Origin: Lepidonotus clava
Taxonomy: Eukaryota; Annelida; Polychaeta; Phyllodocida; Polynoidae
Length of the DNA stretch: 64,000 nucleotides
Assembly: GCA_936440205.1 (NCBI GenBank)
Contig: OW387135.1
Location: 25,150,792-25,214,791, forward strand
Direction of reading: 5' to 3'
Shown: piece by piece, positions 39,301 to 50,275 of the stretch
Position numbering within the stretch: the stretch's first letter is position 1
Layout of the letters: each line of letters begins with the position of its first letter
Translations under genes and position numbers: made by a program
Notes under the pieces: generated by a model
Told to the model about the DNA's origin: nothing
What the model saw: the letters and a program-made list of their open reading frames with translations, nothing else
Database searches by the model: none

Positions 39301-42300
39301 AATCACTAAAAATAATATACAACTGGAAAAAAATTGTCTTTATATTACAGACAGGTTCCCAAAAGCTGTGAATATGTTAACAGTGCCGAGTAAGGAACTC
39401 TACTGGATTGTACAGGACTTTGTCTCCCCTAAGCTTACCAGCCAAAAAGGGTGGAAAAAATCATATCCAGATCTTGAACTTATGAGCGAAAGATGGGACT
39501 TGTTATATAAATATCCATATCGGGTAACACGTGAGACCAAGCTCCAATCCTTCCAGTTTAAGGTCTTTCATAGGATCATCACATGTAATAAATATCTTTT
39601 CAACATAAGGATAAGGGATAGTCCTGAGTGTCTGTATTGTGGTGACCAGCAAGATACAATTGTACACTTCTTTGTAACCTGCCAAAAAGTTGTTCCATTC
39701 TGGAAATCCATACTTAGATGGCTAGAAGCAGTGGTTGGTATAACCACAGAAAATATAAAAGAACAGGAACTCATCCTGGGTATTTCCCAGAAGTCAGCGA
39801 ACAGCGATATTGTAAATCTTGTCTTACTTAAGAGCCGTTTCTTTATATACAGGCAGCGTCTCTTCCATAACTGCAATCTGGAAATTATGCAATATCTGCT
39901 GGAGCTCAAGAAAAGCCTGCTGACTGAAGAATATATATGTAAGAAGGACAACAAATCCAAGAGCTTCAAAAAATGGCAGCGAATACTAGATGTCCTGTAA
40001 CAAGACCCACTGTCCGTTGCTGGGTGTTTTGTGCTAATGACTTTAACATACAAATGTCAACTGTGTTTCTTTCGAAAAACTAAGAGAAGAAGGTTAGGTC
40101 GGACTACGCTGTAATTCCCAATATGTAGGTGTAAAGCTATTATGTGAAATAGTTGTTAGAGTAGCGTCGTATATATATCAAGCCATGGTCTGTCTGTTTT
40201 CTCTGAATACATAGTTCGCCATTATAGCATGTCAAAATAGTATGCCAAAATAGTATGTACCTAGATAGTTGTCCCGTTAATTGTCTGTCCTGTTGTGTCC
40301 ATTTTGTCTGTCCTGTTCACTGTTTTACTGTACCATATCCATGTTAAAAATCAAAAACACAGCGGAAATACTTATTTTACGGACTGTATTACATCAGAAA
40401 TAAAGAGAGCGCTGCTCATTTAAAAAAAAAAAGAACTTTGGAGTGAAATATAACACTCACATCCCTGTAAATAATGAAAGAAAATCTCCTTTACTCACTT
40501 GTGTGACGTACTGCGCAGGTACAAGCGCAAAGCCCTGTACACCCGACAGGTTCTGGCCAGAGGAGATGATCGTGGTACCGGGCGGTAGTTGTGTGAGCGT
40601 GGCCGCCCCACCGCCGGCTGGTCGGATCTGGGCCAGCGTATTGGCCGTCGTGTTGGGTCGTAGAGATACCTGACTGGTGGCAGGTAGGATGATCCGCTGC
40701 TGGCCCTGCTGCAGGGCAGGCCGCGTTACCACCTACAGCAACATCATGTAAATAATTATTTATGTGTTCCTGTTATTTTTTTATCATAAAACAAGCATTT
40801 ACTGTGCTTCGAAAATCGTTATATTTTGGCAGTAGTAATAATGAGTTATTACCAAGGATATCCTAAATTCATTTGATTTTTTTGTTGAAGGCATTAAATA
40901 AAGAAATAGTCCTGTTTTCCAAAATATTTTTTACATATTTCCTCTATCTAAGATATTTTTTACTTATTTCCTCTATAGCATAGGTCTACTTCAGTAAAAT
41001 TTGTCTGAGCCCCAAACGCTGTCAGCAATCATCCTTAATGTCAAATACGTCTAACTCAAACTTAACGTTCTTGATAATTATTTGAACTGAAGGATAAAAG
41101 TGTGGGGCCTATATTGAGTGATTTCAAATTAGGGGGGCTTTGAAATACATGTAGTGGCATTATCACATCAAGTACATGATAATTGTAATTGCTAACCTTA
41201 GCCTGCGTGACCTGCGTTGTGGCACCAACAGCAGCAGAGGGTACTGTTATCTTCATTTGCGTGTTGGCCGTCGTCATTACTGGTTTAGCTTGTAACGTCA
41301 TCGGTGCTATACTAGCTGGTTTCGCCGTTGCTGAAAATTTTGAAAAACATATTATTACAATAATGTGCTGTGAATTGAGAACTAGAAATGTAACAGACAA
41401 ATCCAAAGGCTTGACCAGAGCTGTGAATTTTCAATCATGAGTGAAGTATAATATTTTCTTTCTATTCATTGTTTTATAGATACTCTTTGACCGATACCAA
41501 GGTATTCGATCGATTGTTTTCTCTTTTTCCTTTGACTAAAATGAATAATGAAAAAATGTCCTGAGACAGTTTCCCGTCGGCTTACCTAATGTCGTTTGAG
41601 TGTGTGCAGCAGGGTTGGTGACGAGTCGCACATATTGAAACTTGCTGCCAGATACTGACACGGGCTGGATGTTTGGCACGCTCGACAGCGGGATGCCTTG
41701 CATCTTGGGGACATGGGTGTTTAGTTGTTGCATGATCATTTTCTGACCACTTTGATTCTGTAATGAAGAATTTAGACATGAATAGCATTTAGATATGATT
41801 GAAGTCTTGGTTAAATGGCTCCTCAGTTCAGCAGACATACTCACTAACCATATACCTATTATTTTATTAATAACAATTTTCTTTCATGATATTTTTTATA
41901 TTTTCAACAGCGTCCGAAATAAAGGGTGCACCCTGTACCCGGCGTGCATGATTTTGCAGCAGGGTGCAGGATTTTGAGATATGTGCACCCTGAAGTTGCG
42001 CAATTTGTCAGCTTTTTAAATAGATTACTATAACAATGTTGCGCATATAGAAATCTCACCGGGTGCACAATTTTAGAACCTGTGCACCCTGGGTATGCAC
42101 ATAAAAAAACCTTTATTTCGGACACTGTTTCAATAATCTAAATTAAGGATTTGAAACAGCAGGACCCCTTATATCTTTTCAAAAAAACTCATAATTAACG
42201 TTAAGCTTAGGTTCAGCTGACAATCACGCAGATTACAAGCGAGTGCATGTTTATTCTTTGTTTTGCCTTTTAGGCCAAAAATAAGAAATTGTTGTGTTCA

Positions 42301-45300
42301 GGTTACTCTACCTACCCTAAATTTTTGGCCCTACCCTAACTTCTTTTTAGGAAATGTTAACAGCATAAAGATGCTCAGGGCACGTATTTCAGAAGCTACA
42401 AATGTTCTTAGAGGATATTTGGTATATACTTTTTATTTCGAACGCTGTCCGGGTCTCTTTGGTAAAAAAAAAATATATAAAAATAAATTTCGACCTACCT
42501 ACCCTATTTTTTTGGACCTATGTTACCTGAACACAACTTTTTTTTTTTTTGGCCTTATGTGTAGCCAGTGGCTAGGTTAAGGACGCATCATGCGCCCTGG
42601 GCACATTAAATGGAAAATGGCGCTAGAAAAAAACATTCCTATGGCACATTGCTTTTTTCAAGCGTTTTAAATTCGTATAGAAGAGGTATCATCATCACTA
42701 TACTTGATGCCCTATATGCTAAGCTTACAACGTATGAGTGTGAGCAAGACAACCACATTAATCATCACTGTCAGAAATTAAGGTTTTCTTTTGAGCACAC
42801 CAGCTTCACAGGTTCTCAAATTGTGTGGCCTGTTACCTTTCAGTGTGCACGTTACTATAATATCCTATTTAAGTCTGTTAAAGATGGAGTAAGGCCATGC
42901 ACTAACGTTATCTGGTTGCTGGGTTCGCGCTATGCCCGTTTTTAAAGTTGCCAAATTGGCGAATTTATGACAATTTGGATTAGCCAAATATTATGATGAT
43001 TAGCAAACTTTTCTGCCTTAGAAATTTTTTTAAAATACATGTTGATTTTTGACTGGAAATGGGGTACAATTTGCCTTGATTATGAGCACATTTTGACCAA
43101 AATAATTCGCCAAATCTTTTAAATTTGGCTAATATATCATGAAATCAACTCGCCAGATTGATTCTGCACTCGCCATCGGCGATTTGGCGAGCGGTTAGCG
43201 CGATCCCAGGGTTGCACACTTTGAAAATTTTTATACCCAGCTTTATTTAACCACTGGGATATCAATTAAGTCACCCAACCTTTCCTACTGGTAGTGGGCC
43301 ACTGGACACTCTGTATGTGTATGTATTCATAAAAACGTGTCACAGTAATGTTTAGAATTCAGATCACCGTTCTTTTTTAATATGGCTTTTTTAGGTTCGA
43401 CAATTCCATTTACTTAAACAACTGAAATTCACACGAGGAAAACTTGACACCCCAACCAATAAACTCGACAATTTTGAGCTTGGGACTTAGGTACATAAGT
43501 ACCTTTTCAAAATTTTGAATTTCTCACCTCCTTTTAGTTTTACCTGAGGTACACATTTGATTCGTACAAGAACCTATGAATATTTTCCAGAATTAATGTG
43601 ATTTTAACGGAAGGCCCCAACGGTGGCCTAAGTTACCCATTAGGTAAACGAATGAATGAATAAACATTTTTCAGGTCTAGCTCTCCCTGAATCCCCCCCC
43701 CCCCCCCCCCCCCCCCCCCCGGGAATGTTTCCTATCCACCGCCAGCTGTGTTTACTATTCTGGACTCGGCTGATTGTATGCTTTATGCTCAGCTCAGAAA
43801 ATCTGTGTGCCCGCATGCGCTCGACGACCGTAATTATGTGTGGAAAATAAGAATGTGATTATCAATCTTTCACCTGAAAACAATATTTAAAAAAAACAAA
43901 AAACATTTAAAGGCTTCATTTTTCTATAATCGTCTTTTCTATTACAAATATATTTGTTGGTGTGTTGTGTATTGTAGAGGCACAGAGAAGATATGTGAAG
44001 GACTTTTGGTTGTCCCATCACGGCCTATTTGATAAGACCCATATTATGATATTCTCAACTGTGGAATAAAATTGACCAGTGCAGATGTGAATCAGGTCTC
44101 GACAAATCCAATGCCCGGGGAACCCGTGCCACCCCCATAAAGTTAAACAAAATTGACTTCCAGTTAGTTCCTTTAGGGAGCCCGAGGGGCTGAGCCCGGC
44201 TCCCATGTAATCATATCTATCAGTTCATTTTCAGTTTACACAATTAGGAATTTCTTAAGGACAGGATTCGGGTCGGGATTCTTTTTTTTTTTTTAAATTC
44301 TTTTTTTTAACTGTAATGATGACTGGGTCCTCATTTTAGCGCCATTTTAATGGATTTCCCCCACACTTTAAAAAACAACAACTTTAGGGTCGGGGCTAAA
44401 GAAAAAAGGATCAGTCGGGAAACCTGAACATAACTTCTTTTTCTTTTTGGTTATATAAAAATCATAATCAAATTAATAATAAAAGTTTCATGCTGAAGAT
44501 TGGGCTCTCTGATTGTCAAGTTGTGCTCCCGTATTCCATGAGTTGGGTGCCCACCGGGCTCCCATGTCATTCTGAAATTTCTCGAGGCCGGTGAATGAAC
44601 TATTTCATGTCAGTTATTTTTAAACCGACTGAAATTGGGTTTGTTAAAGGACGCCCAAAACTGAGAAGCTGGGCCCAAAACTGAGAAGCTTGGCCTATTA
44701 GGCGACACTAAAAAATCTGTTTCCAGTGGACCGGCTGGGTGGCCATATTTTCAGGGGATGGGAACTTCTTTTTTTTTTTTTCAAAAAACGTATCTATCTA
44801 CCTATCTATCTATCTATCTACCTATCTATCTATCTATCTTGCATTTCCCTTGATACGTTCGATAAAGAAATACAAGTATCTATATTGAAGTATGGAAGAG
44901 AAAGATCGGTTACAAAACCGAAAAACTCCGGGTTATTCGTCTTCTTTTTCTATATATGATAGTTTATGGATTGAGCCTTAGGCCGAGGAAAAAGAAGACA
45001 TGTAGTTGTGTTCCAGTAACATCAGTCCAAAAAAACACAGGATAGGCAGGACGGAAATTTTTTTTTTGTAATTTTCTTTTTTTTCCAATGTCTTCTGGTG
45101 AAAAGATGTCCAAACTTCTGTGACATTTTACAAAATATTAATATTTTTGTCAAAAAAGTCTTTAAAAACTTTAGGATCGGGGCTTAAAATTTCGGGAGGT
45201 CGTGTTACCGGAACGCCACTATTTTTTTTTTGCTTGGCCTTATCATAAGTGTGGTCGTCATTTATAGCTAACTCTGCAAAACCAATTTCCTGGCTGCTGG

Positions 45301-48300
45301 GGCAATTTGACCACGCCCATTTTCGTGCCCTATGAAGTTTATATTATAACAGGATGAACACTTACCGTTATTGGTTGTTGTTTTAATATTACTTTAGATG
45401 GTGACATGGTTATGGTAGCAGGCCTGCTGGAGGAGGATGAAGTCAATGAGGTGTTCCCAGATTGGGTCTTAGCCACCATTGTCAATACCTGCCCTGTGGA
45501 GGTTACTATTCGTTGAGGGGACTTGCTCATTGTAGACACAGGTATCATGGTTATTTTAGTGGGAGTTTTTACAGGGGAAAGGGCAATTTTTTGTCCTGAT
45601 ATAAATTTTGTTGGTGAACCTGGTAAGGCTGTGATGTACTTGGTTGGTGACTGGAGTAATGAGGGGTTGATTGTGATTGTTTTTGTCGGTGAGGCTAATC
45701 CTAAGGGGTGCGACATCGTACTTAGTCCTTGCGACCCCATCATTACTATTTGTTGGTTGGAGACCGGGATGGCCACCGGTTGCGTCTGACTCGGGTTTTT
45801 GGTGATGATCACCTTGGTGACCACCTGCCCCGAGTTCGATACTGCGGTGAGTGGCCGCTTAGTCTGAATGTTCTGCACTGTTTGCGTAACATTCTCCGTG
45901 AGCACCTGGTCATCTTGGAGGACGTTGACTATCTGCGTACCACCTTGCGCACTGCTCGTTGTGACGATACTTGACCCATCCGACAGGGAGCCCACGAAAG
46001 AGGCCCCGTCTGCCGAGGTCATGGTCACAGCCGGTGAGGTAAGTGTGACGGGCGAAGAGGAAGACGCAGCTATGTTGTCTCCATCTTCGTTACTGTTCTG
46101 AATACGGTCCAGTTCCGCTTGAATGCTCTCGAGTGTGGCCAGGTCAGAGAGCTGGCTTGGGAAGTCAGCTGCATTCAGGTTAGCAGTCTCCAAGTTTGTG
46201 GGCTCAACAGTAACTTTTCTCAGCAAGCTCTGCCCTGGGGCAACTGATGAAGCCGGAGTTCCTTCGGTGACGACTTTGTAGGTAACCAGCGCCTCCACTT
46301 CTTGACTTCCGCCTCCCTGGGGTTGAGTATCCGCCTTTGCGGCTGCAAAAATATTTAGAATAAGACATTTGTATTTGGAAATGAAATAGTATCTGATATA
46401 TTAAAACTAGCCTTGGCTTGAGCCGCAGACTGGCCAACTAAGTTCTCACGAATGTAAAAGTATTTTTCTGATTTTGTGTTTTACATTAACTGCGCAAGCT
46501 AACGCAAATTTACAAAATGATGACGTCTAGTGGGGAGTAGATATGCGACTAGGAATAATTTCCCTAGACAAATTAATAAACGCTACATAGAAAACCAAAC
46601 GAAATCCAAAAAAAAATATCGAGACTTTTTCATATACTAGAGCGTGATAACTAAGAAAAGTTATACATTCACGAAATACAAGACCCATATCATTTTTTAT
46701 TTTGAAAAGTTTATAAGTTACAAATTATACAGGCCAAGACGCCCAGTAAAATATCCTTCAAAGGAAGCTTTTCCAAAATGAATGTGAAAAGCCTTTCATC
46801 AGTTCAGTTACAAATTGATGTATTGTAAATTATTTTTCTAAATGGCTGGAATAATGGTACCATCCTCGAATGAATGTCCAATAATTAAAAAGGGTTAATG
46901 CCTAGGTCAAATAGCTATACATATGCCTGGTCATGTAAGTCAGAGGGATACGTAAACGTCAGACATTTTCCGAAGGATCATAGCTAAGGTACTACTCTAA
47001 AGTACAAGGAATCCTGAGCTAATGTTTCAAACGATTTCCTTACACCTACAACCCACCTTATTACTGGAAGCAACAACTGACAGAGGGTGGCTTGAAATGG
47101 TCAGGAAAGCAAAGACAGCGCTGCAACACAACCACACAACGTCAAGGCATTCACACAATACTACCAGGTATCACATATCCATAAAACACCACCAGATCAT
47201 GCAAACAATGGGGCCATTGCTGGGGGTACAAAATCAAATAAGGAATGGTCCATGGGTGAAGCAATATTCACGTTATATAAATCTAGATCTAACTAGACCT
47301 CAGATCAAATTAATTCCTACCACTAATATAAGTATTGGTGTAAATGTACGACACTCTACTGTCCAAAAAAGGCGTTCTGAAGAAAAATTATAGATTTGTT
47401 TTTTTCCTCAGTCTTAGGCTGTTTTTGCAATTGTAATCTTAGTTCTTACTGACATGTGTCTATCATTATTTCTTTTGCACTGTAACTAAAAGATGTAACA
47501 TGAATATTGCTGTGCAGGAAAATAAATTTTAGTCAAACTTTTAAATGCACAAATTTCACATCTAACTTAGCACAATAGCTGTATCTTTGACAGAAAACAT
47601 GCAAACACAGGGGGTGCAGCATCAAAATAAAGTAAAAGAGAAAGGCTTATATTTAGATTCAACTGTCCTCCCTTCCCGAGACTTGACCCTCTCTGTCAGA
47701 ATAAACTTTGGAGTTTGGCTTTCCAAAATTCAAGGGCACTGTTCAGTGTTCTGTTGTCAGGATTGATCTGTCATCTTGGCTTTAATAATTTGTGTTTTCT
47801 AAAGTTAGACGATTGCATCATTTATGATTTTCTAATACATTACAGTGATTTCTTAGAGCTATCCACATAAGGTTTCACAGTTTGCACTTTGACACGTCGG
47901 CCTGTCAAACTCAATGGACCTGGACTGCGGCTATGCGGGTGTGTGATGGAAACCTATCTCAAATGACGCGCCATAATGGTCGCCGAAGAACAGGGAAATT
48001 CAAACACAGAAACATATGTCAAAACTTAGCGCCGCATCGTGCGATCTGTGTCTGCGTTGAAATTAACATAACTATAATACTAATGCTGTACATTTCACTG
48101 TTTTGATAATTTGTTCTTAACTGAGATGAGGATGTTTATTGTGGCGGACATTCCACGCAATAACATCCTCGATTCTGGCACTTTGGTAGGCGACCCTCCC
48201 CAAAGAGCATCAAAACATGGGCAATAACGTCGGATATATTGTTCCAATCTGCATAAAACTTGGGTAATAAAAAGAATAAAAACCCCTTAACAACATTAAC

Positions 48301-48461
48301 TTTCTGAAAAAGTGATCAGCTAAACCGATGCTAAATAACTCACCGGTTTCCGACGTCGGCATTCTGTATTTGTTCAAAATCACGCGCCCACCATTACCAT
48401 CCCATAATTCGGGAGGGCCTTCAGTGCCCATCCGCGAAGCTTCGGCATAGCCGAGCTCCAT
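30393..48461 (-). CDS. LIN54: LIN54, CXC-domain DNA-binding subunit of DREAM/MuvB
   Basis: Targets the DREAM and MYB-MuvB complexes to CHR elements of cell-cycle promoters in the nucleus. Exons (- strand): 48461-48344, 46342-45366, 41757-41586, 41330-41197, 40732-40499, 32694-32564, 32112-31892, 31576-31491, 31264-31068, 30600-30393 or 30425. All phases agree. The start ATG has an in-frame TGA 15 bases upstream. About 815 codons (human 749). Residues 40-590 are Ser/Thr/Gln-rich and end with LIN54-like [11 protein letters not shown] and PAQYVTQ. Two cysteine-rich CXC repeats follow (from C604 and about C675), each with the DNA-contacting tyrosine ([14 protein letters not shown]), then the helical tail [13 protein letters not shown]. 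The last exon either reads through to TAA at 30395-30393, adding about ten residues, or splices at the donor at 30424 to a small exon I could not place. A LINE and many MITEs fill its introns. Confidence 0.93.
34206..35574 (+). pseudogene. LINE ORF1: coiled coil, RRM, CTD and C-terminal NADAR domain
   Basis: Three overlapping frames cover ORF1. The first (34206-34589) is charged and ends in a heptad-rich coiled coil. The second (34586-34927) holds the L1-type RRM, with [16 protein letters not shown] and [10 protein letters not shown]. The third (to 35574) gives [11 protein letters not shown], the usual C-terminal RNA-binding domain (LYLDGKGF), and then an extra domain from about 35104. That domain has [38 protein letters not shown] and [14 protein letters not shown], the conserved order of the NADAR/YbiA (DUF1768) fold. 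Frames 1 and 2 meet at a 4-base ATGA overlap (34586-34589). The change between frames 2 and 3, near 34890, looks like a simple indel. NADAR proteins act on ADP-ribose-related compounds or as N-glycosidases; its role in a LINE is unknown. Confidence 0.85.
36232..40000 (+). pseudogene. LINE ORF2: endonuclease, reverse transcriptase, zinc knuckle
   Basis: About 1255 codons in three frames. The first (36232-37716) carries an APE-type endonuclease with NVNGLR, FLQETHC, NIYAP, GGDLNE and SDHSR, followed by the start of the reverse transcriptase ([14 protein letters not shown]). The second (to about 38012) gives [12 protein letters not shown] and QTGFIKNR. The third (38009-40000) has [10 protein letters not shown], the catalytic YADDT at 38348-38362 and LKGKVTLIN, then a CX2C-HX4C knuckle ([18 protein letters not shown], about 39629-39682). 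Two frame changes, near 37705 and 38005, break it. Motif style places it in the L1/Tx1 group; the exact clade needs a tree. Confidence 0.9.
41908..42127. mobile_element. 220-bp TIR element with 6-bp flanking duplication
   Basis: Ends CAGCGTCCGAAATAAAGG (41908) and CCTTTATTTCGGACACTG (ending 42127) are an 18-bp inverted repeat with one mismatch. TTTCAA flanks both sides. The interior repeats GGGTGCACCCTG and GTGCACCCTG. It is non-coding and lies in LIN54 intron 2. Confidence 0.75.
42273..42554. mobile_element. PIF/Harbinger-type MITE, TTA target duplication
   Basis: GGCCAAAAATAAG...GTTGTGTTCAGGTTAC at the left is inverted at the right as GTTACCTGAACACAAC followed by a T run and GGCC. TTA lies outside both ends. 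Its interior, reverse complemented, matches the interior of the element at 48796-49418 (ACCAAAGAGACCCGG, AAATATCCTCTAA, TGCCCTGA), so the two are one family in opposite orientation. Confidence 0.8.
42919..43209. mobile_element. 291-bp TIR element, GGTTG target duplication
   Basis: CTGGGTTCGCGCTA (42919-42932) pairs with TAGCGCGATCCCAG (43196-43209), 13 of 14 matching, and GGTTG directly flanks both ends. The interior repeats words such as TTGGCGAAT and CGCCAAAT. It is non-coding and lies in LIN54 intron 2. Confidence 0.75.
43693..43730. repeat. 38-base poly-C tract
   Basis: An unbroken run of C followed by GGG, in LIN54 intron 2 (poly-G on the LIN54 transcript). The assembled length may be unreliable. 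Confidence 0.9.
44794..44839. repeat. (TATC)n microsatellite
   Basis: About eleven TATC or TACC units, directly preceded by a T run (44768-44780). Located in LIN54 intron 2. Confidence 0.9.
44981..45239. mobile_element. PIF/Harbinger-type MITE, TTA target duplication
   Basis: GGCCGAGGAAAAAGAAG with the inner AGTTGTGTTCCAGTAACA is matched inverted by TGTTACCGGAACGCCACTA, a T run and TTGGCC. TTA flanks both sides. It is the same family design as 6218, 42273 and 48796. A more decayed relative without clear GGCC ends lies at about 44245-44450. Confidence 0.65.
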
Positions 48462-48795
48462 TACCCGTCGCGGTCAAATATGGGATACGAAATAATAAAT
48501 TACAGAGTTCGGACTTTCTTTGAGTTCATAACATTTTACAATCATTCAATTTAATAATTTTATTGATAATATTTTTTCAACATATCGGGTTTTTTTTTCC
48601 ACCAGAGTGTAATTCTAGCTTTCAATTTGTTCTTTATATGATGGTGAGAAATTGAATATAAAGTCAATTAATGAAACTGCTTTTGATTGGAAAATTCTTA
48701 CAAATCATAATTTCCATTAATATGTAATTTCACCTCATTTACCTTAACATATATTTTTTGAATTTTTGACAAAAAAGCAAAAAAAATATAGGTAA
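48462..48795. other. LIN54 5' flank
   Basis: Holds the LIN54 5' UTR and presumed proximal promoter. Base composition is AT-rich with no CpG island, and no clear TATA, E2F or CHR motif is recognised close to the ATG. Confidence 0.4.
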
Positions 48796-49418
48796 GGCCA
48801 ACAAAAATAAATAGTTGTAGTTGAGTTAAGGTAACATAGATTTATTTTTTTGAAAAAAAGAAAAAAAAGGGGTAGGTTGGATTAAAAAAAAAAAAATTTC
48901 TCTCTCTTACCAAAGAGACCCGGGTAGTGTTAAAAATGAAAAAAAATTCCGAATACCCTCCAAAACCATTTTTAGCATCTAAAATACATGCCCTGATCAT
49001 CTATGTGTTGTTCTTACAGGTCCAAAATCCATTCGTATGTAATTTCACCTCATTTATTTTCAATTTTTGACAAAAATAGCCAACAAAAATAAATAGTTGA
49101 GTTAAGGTAACATAGGTCGAAAAAAATGAGGGTAGGTAGGTCAAAAATGTTTTTTGTTGTTTTATTTTTTTACTTACCAAAGAGACCCGGGTAGCATTGA
49201 AATTTTTTTTTAATTCCAAATATCCTCTAAAAACATTTTTAGCATCTAAATTACATGCCCTGATCATCTATGTGCTGTTCCATGTTTTTCCATGCTTTTT
49301 TAGGTCAATTCTTTTGTATTTTAGAAAAAATAATCAAACTTTCCCTGAAAAAACTTTAGGGTAGGGCAAACATTTTAGGGTAGGTTGGGTTACCTGATAA
49401 CAACTTTGTTTTTTGGCC
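48796..49418. mobile_element. PIF/Harbinger-type MITE with internal tandem duplication, TAA target duplication
   Basis: GGCCAACAAAAATAAATAG (48796) and GTTTTTTGGCC (ending 49418) are the outer ends, with TAA flanking both. A segment of about 270-300 bp occurs twice (about 48720-49020 and 49035-49283), including ATGTAATTTCACCTCATTT, ACCAAAGAGACCCGGGTAG and ATGCCCTGATCATCTATGTG. The first copy starts outside the left terminus, so the duplication involved flanking DNA. Non-coding. Confidence 0.65.
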
Positions 49419-49690
49419 TAAGGACATTTTTGAAATGTTGAGGAAATCACACAAAGATCTAAGTTTAGCTAAATTCTTACTACTTCAAAGATTGATGATA
49501 GACTTAATTGCTATTCACCTTGCAGAGGTATCCTGTAATACTTTGCATACAATGGATAGATCTACCAGCAATTTTTTTAATTCAGAAAAATGTTATTCAT
49601 GACAGGAAAAAAATCTGAACAAAATCATATGTCAAGATTATGACATTTTCTTTCACAATTCCTTGGTTCCGGTCATTTACTGTTATAAAA

Positions 49691-50275
49691 GGAAACCTTG
49701 CACATAATTATAGGATGAATATTTTCCAATGAAAGTATTCTTATATGGCATTTGCATCAAGAACTAATAATGCCAGAGATATCTTAAGGATATCTCAACT
49801 ATAGAAAAAGTTATGGTATTTTAAAATATTGTCTAATATATGTATTTTGTAGGGAAATTCCCATATTTGTGATATCACACCGTGACTAATTGGGAATTCC
49901 CATCAATTCTTAAAAGGGAATCCCCATTCCTAAAATATTTATAGAGAAAATATCTGCCTTAACCCCATTTATGATATATTTGGCCACTACATATTATCAA
50001 ATATTGTAACAATTACTCATCTGCAACAATGCATTTACTTGGAAATCCCAAGTTTTTTCATGGGGGGGGGGGGGGGAATTCCAATCATAATGACGTAGTA
50101 AGGGGAGTAATAAAGCACCCAAAAATTGGGGAATTCCCAAATTTTATTTTCTTTCCTCAATATCTCACTTACACTTGAATATTTTCCCTTTTTTTTTTAA
50201 AACATGTTAGGAATACATAAGAGAAGTTGATATCACTAAAAATAACAATTTGTTAAATTATGTGCAAGGGACCCT
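49691..50275. mobile_element. TIR element of about 585 bp abutting a piggyBac-type element
   Basis: CCTTGCACATAATTA at 49696-49710 pairs with AAATTATGTGCAAGG at 50255-50269, 14 of 15 matching, and weaker pairing extends outward. The right end runs directly into the TTAA of the next element. The interior holds repeated GGGAATTCCC-like words and a G run near 50063-50076. Family unknown. Confidence 0.5.

Larger units (their letters stand above)
33245..40430 (+). mobile_element. full-length L1/Tx1-like LINE with NADAR domain in ORF1
   Basis: A 7186-bp non-LTR retrotransposon in the LIN54 intron between 40499 and 32694, antisense to LIN54. AAGAACTTTGGAGTG is duplicated exactly at 33230-33244 and 40431-40445. 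The layout is a 5' UTR of about 960 bp, ORF1 (34206-35574), a 655-bp spacer, ORF2 (36232-40000), a 3' UTR with AATAAA at 40399-40404, and a short A tail. An A run near 34038-34056 lies before ORF1. Each ORF has about two frame changes, so this copy is not intact, but the length, tail and exact duplication indicate a fairly young insertion. Confidence 0.92.

Noticed and set aside
42610-42945. 111-codon + strand open frame
   Set aside because: Lies among transposon pieces in LIN54 intron 2 and has no recognisable domain.
43693-43730. Poly-C tract as a functional i-motif or G-quadruplex element
   Set aside because: Such structure is possible, but the run is a plain homopolymer in an intron and may be mis-sized by assembly.
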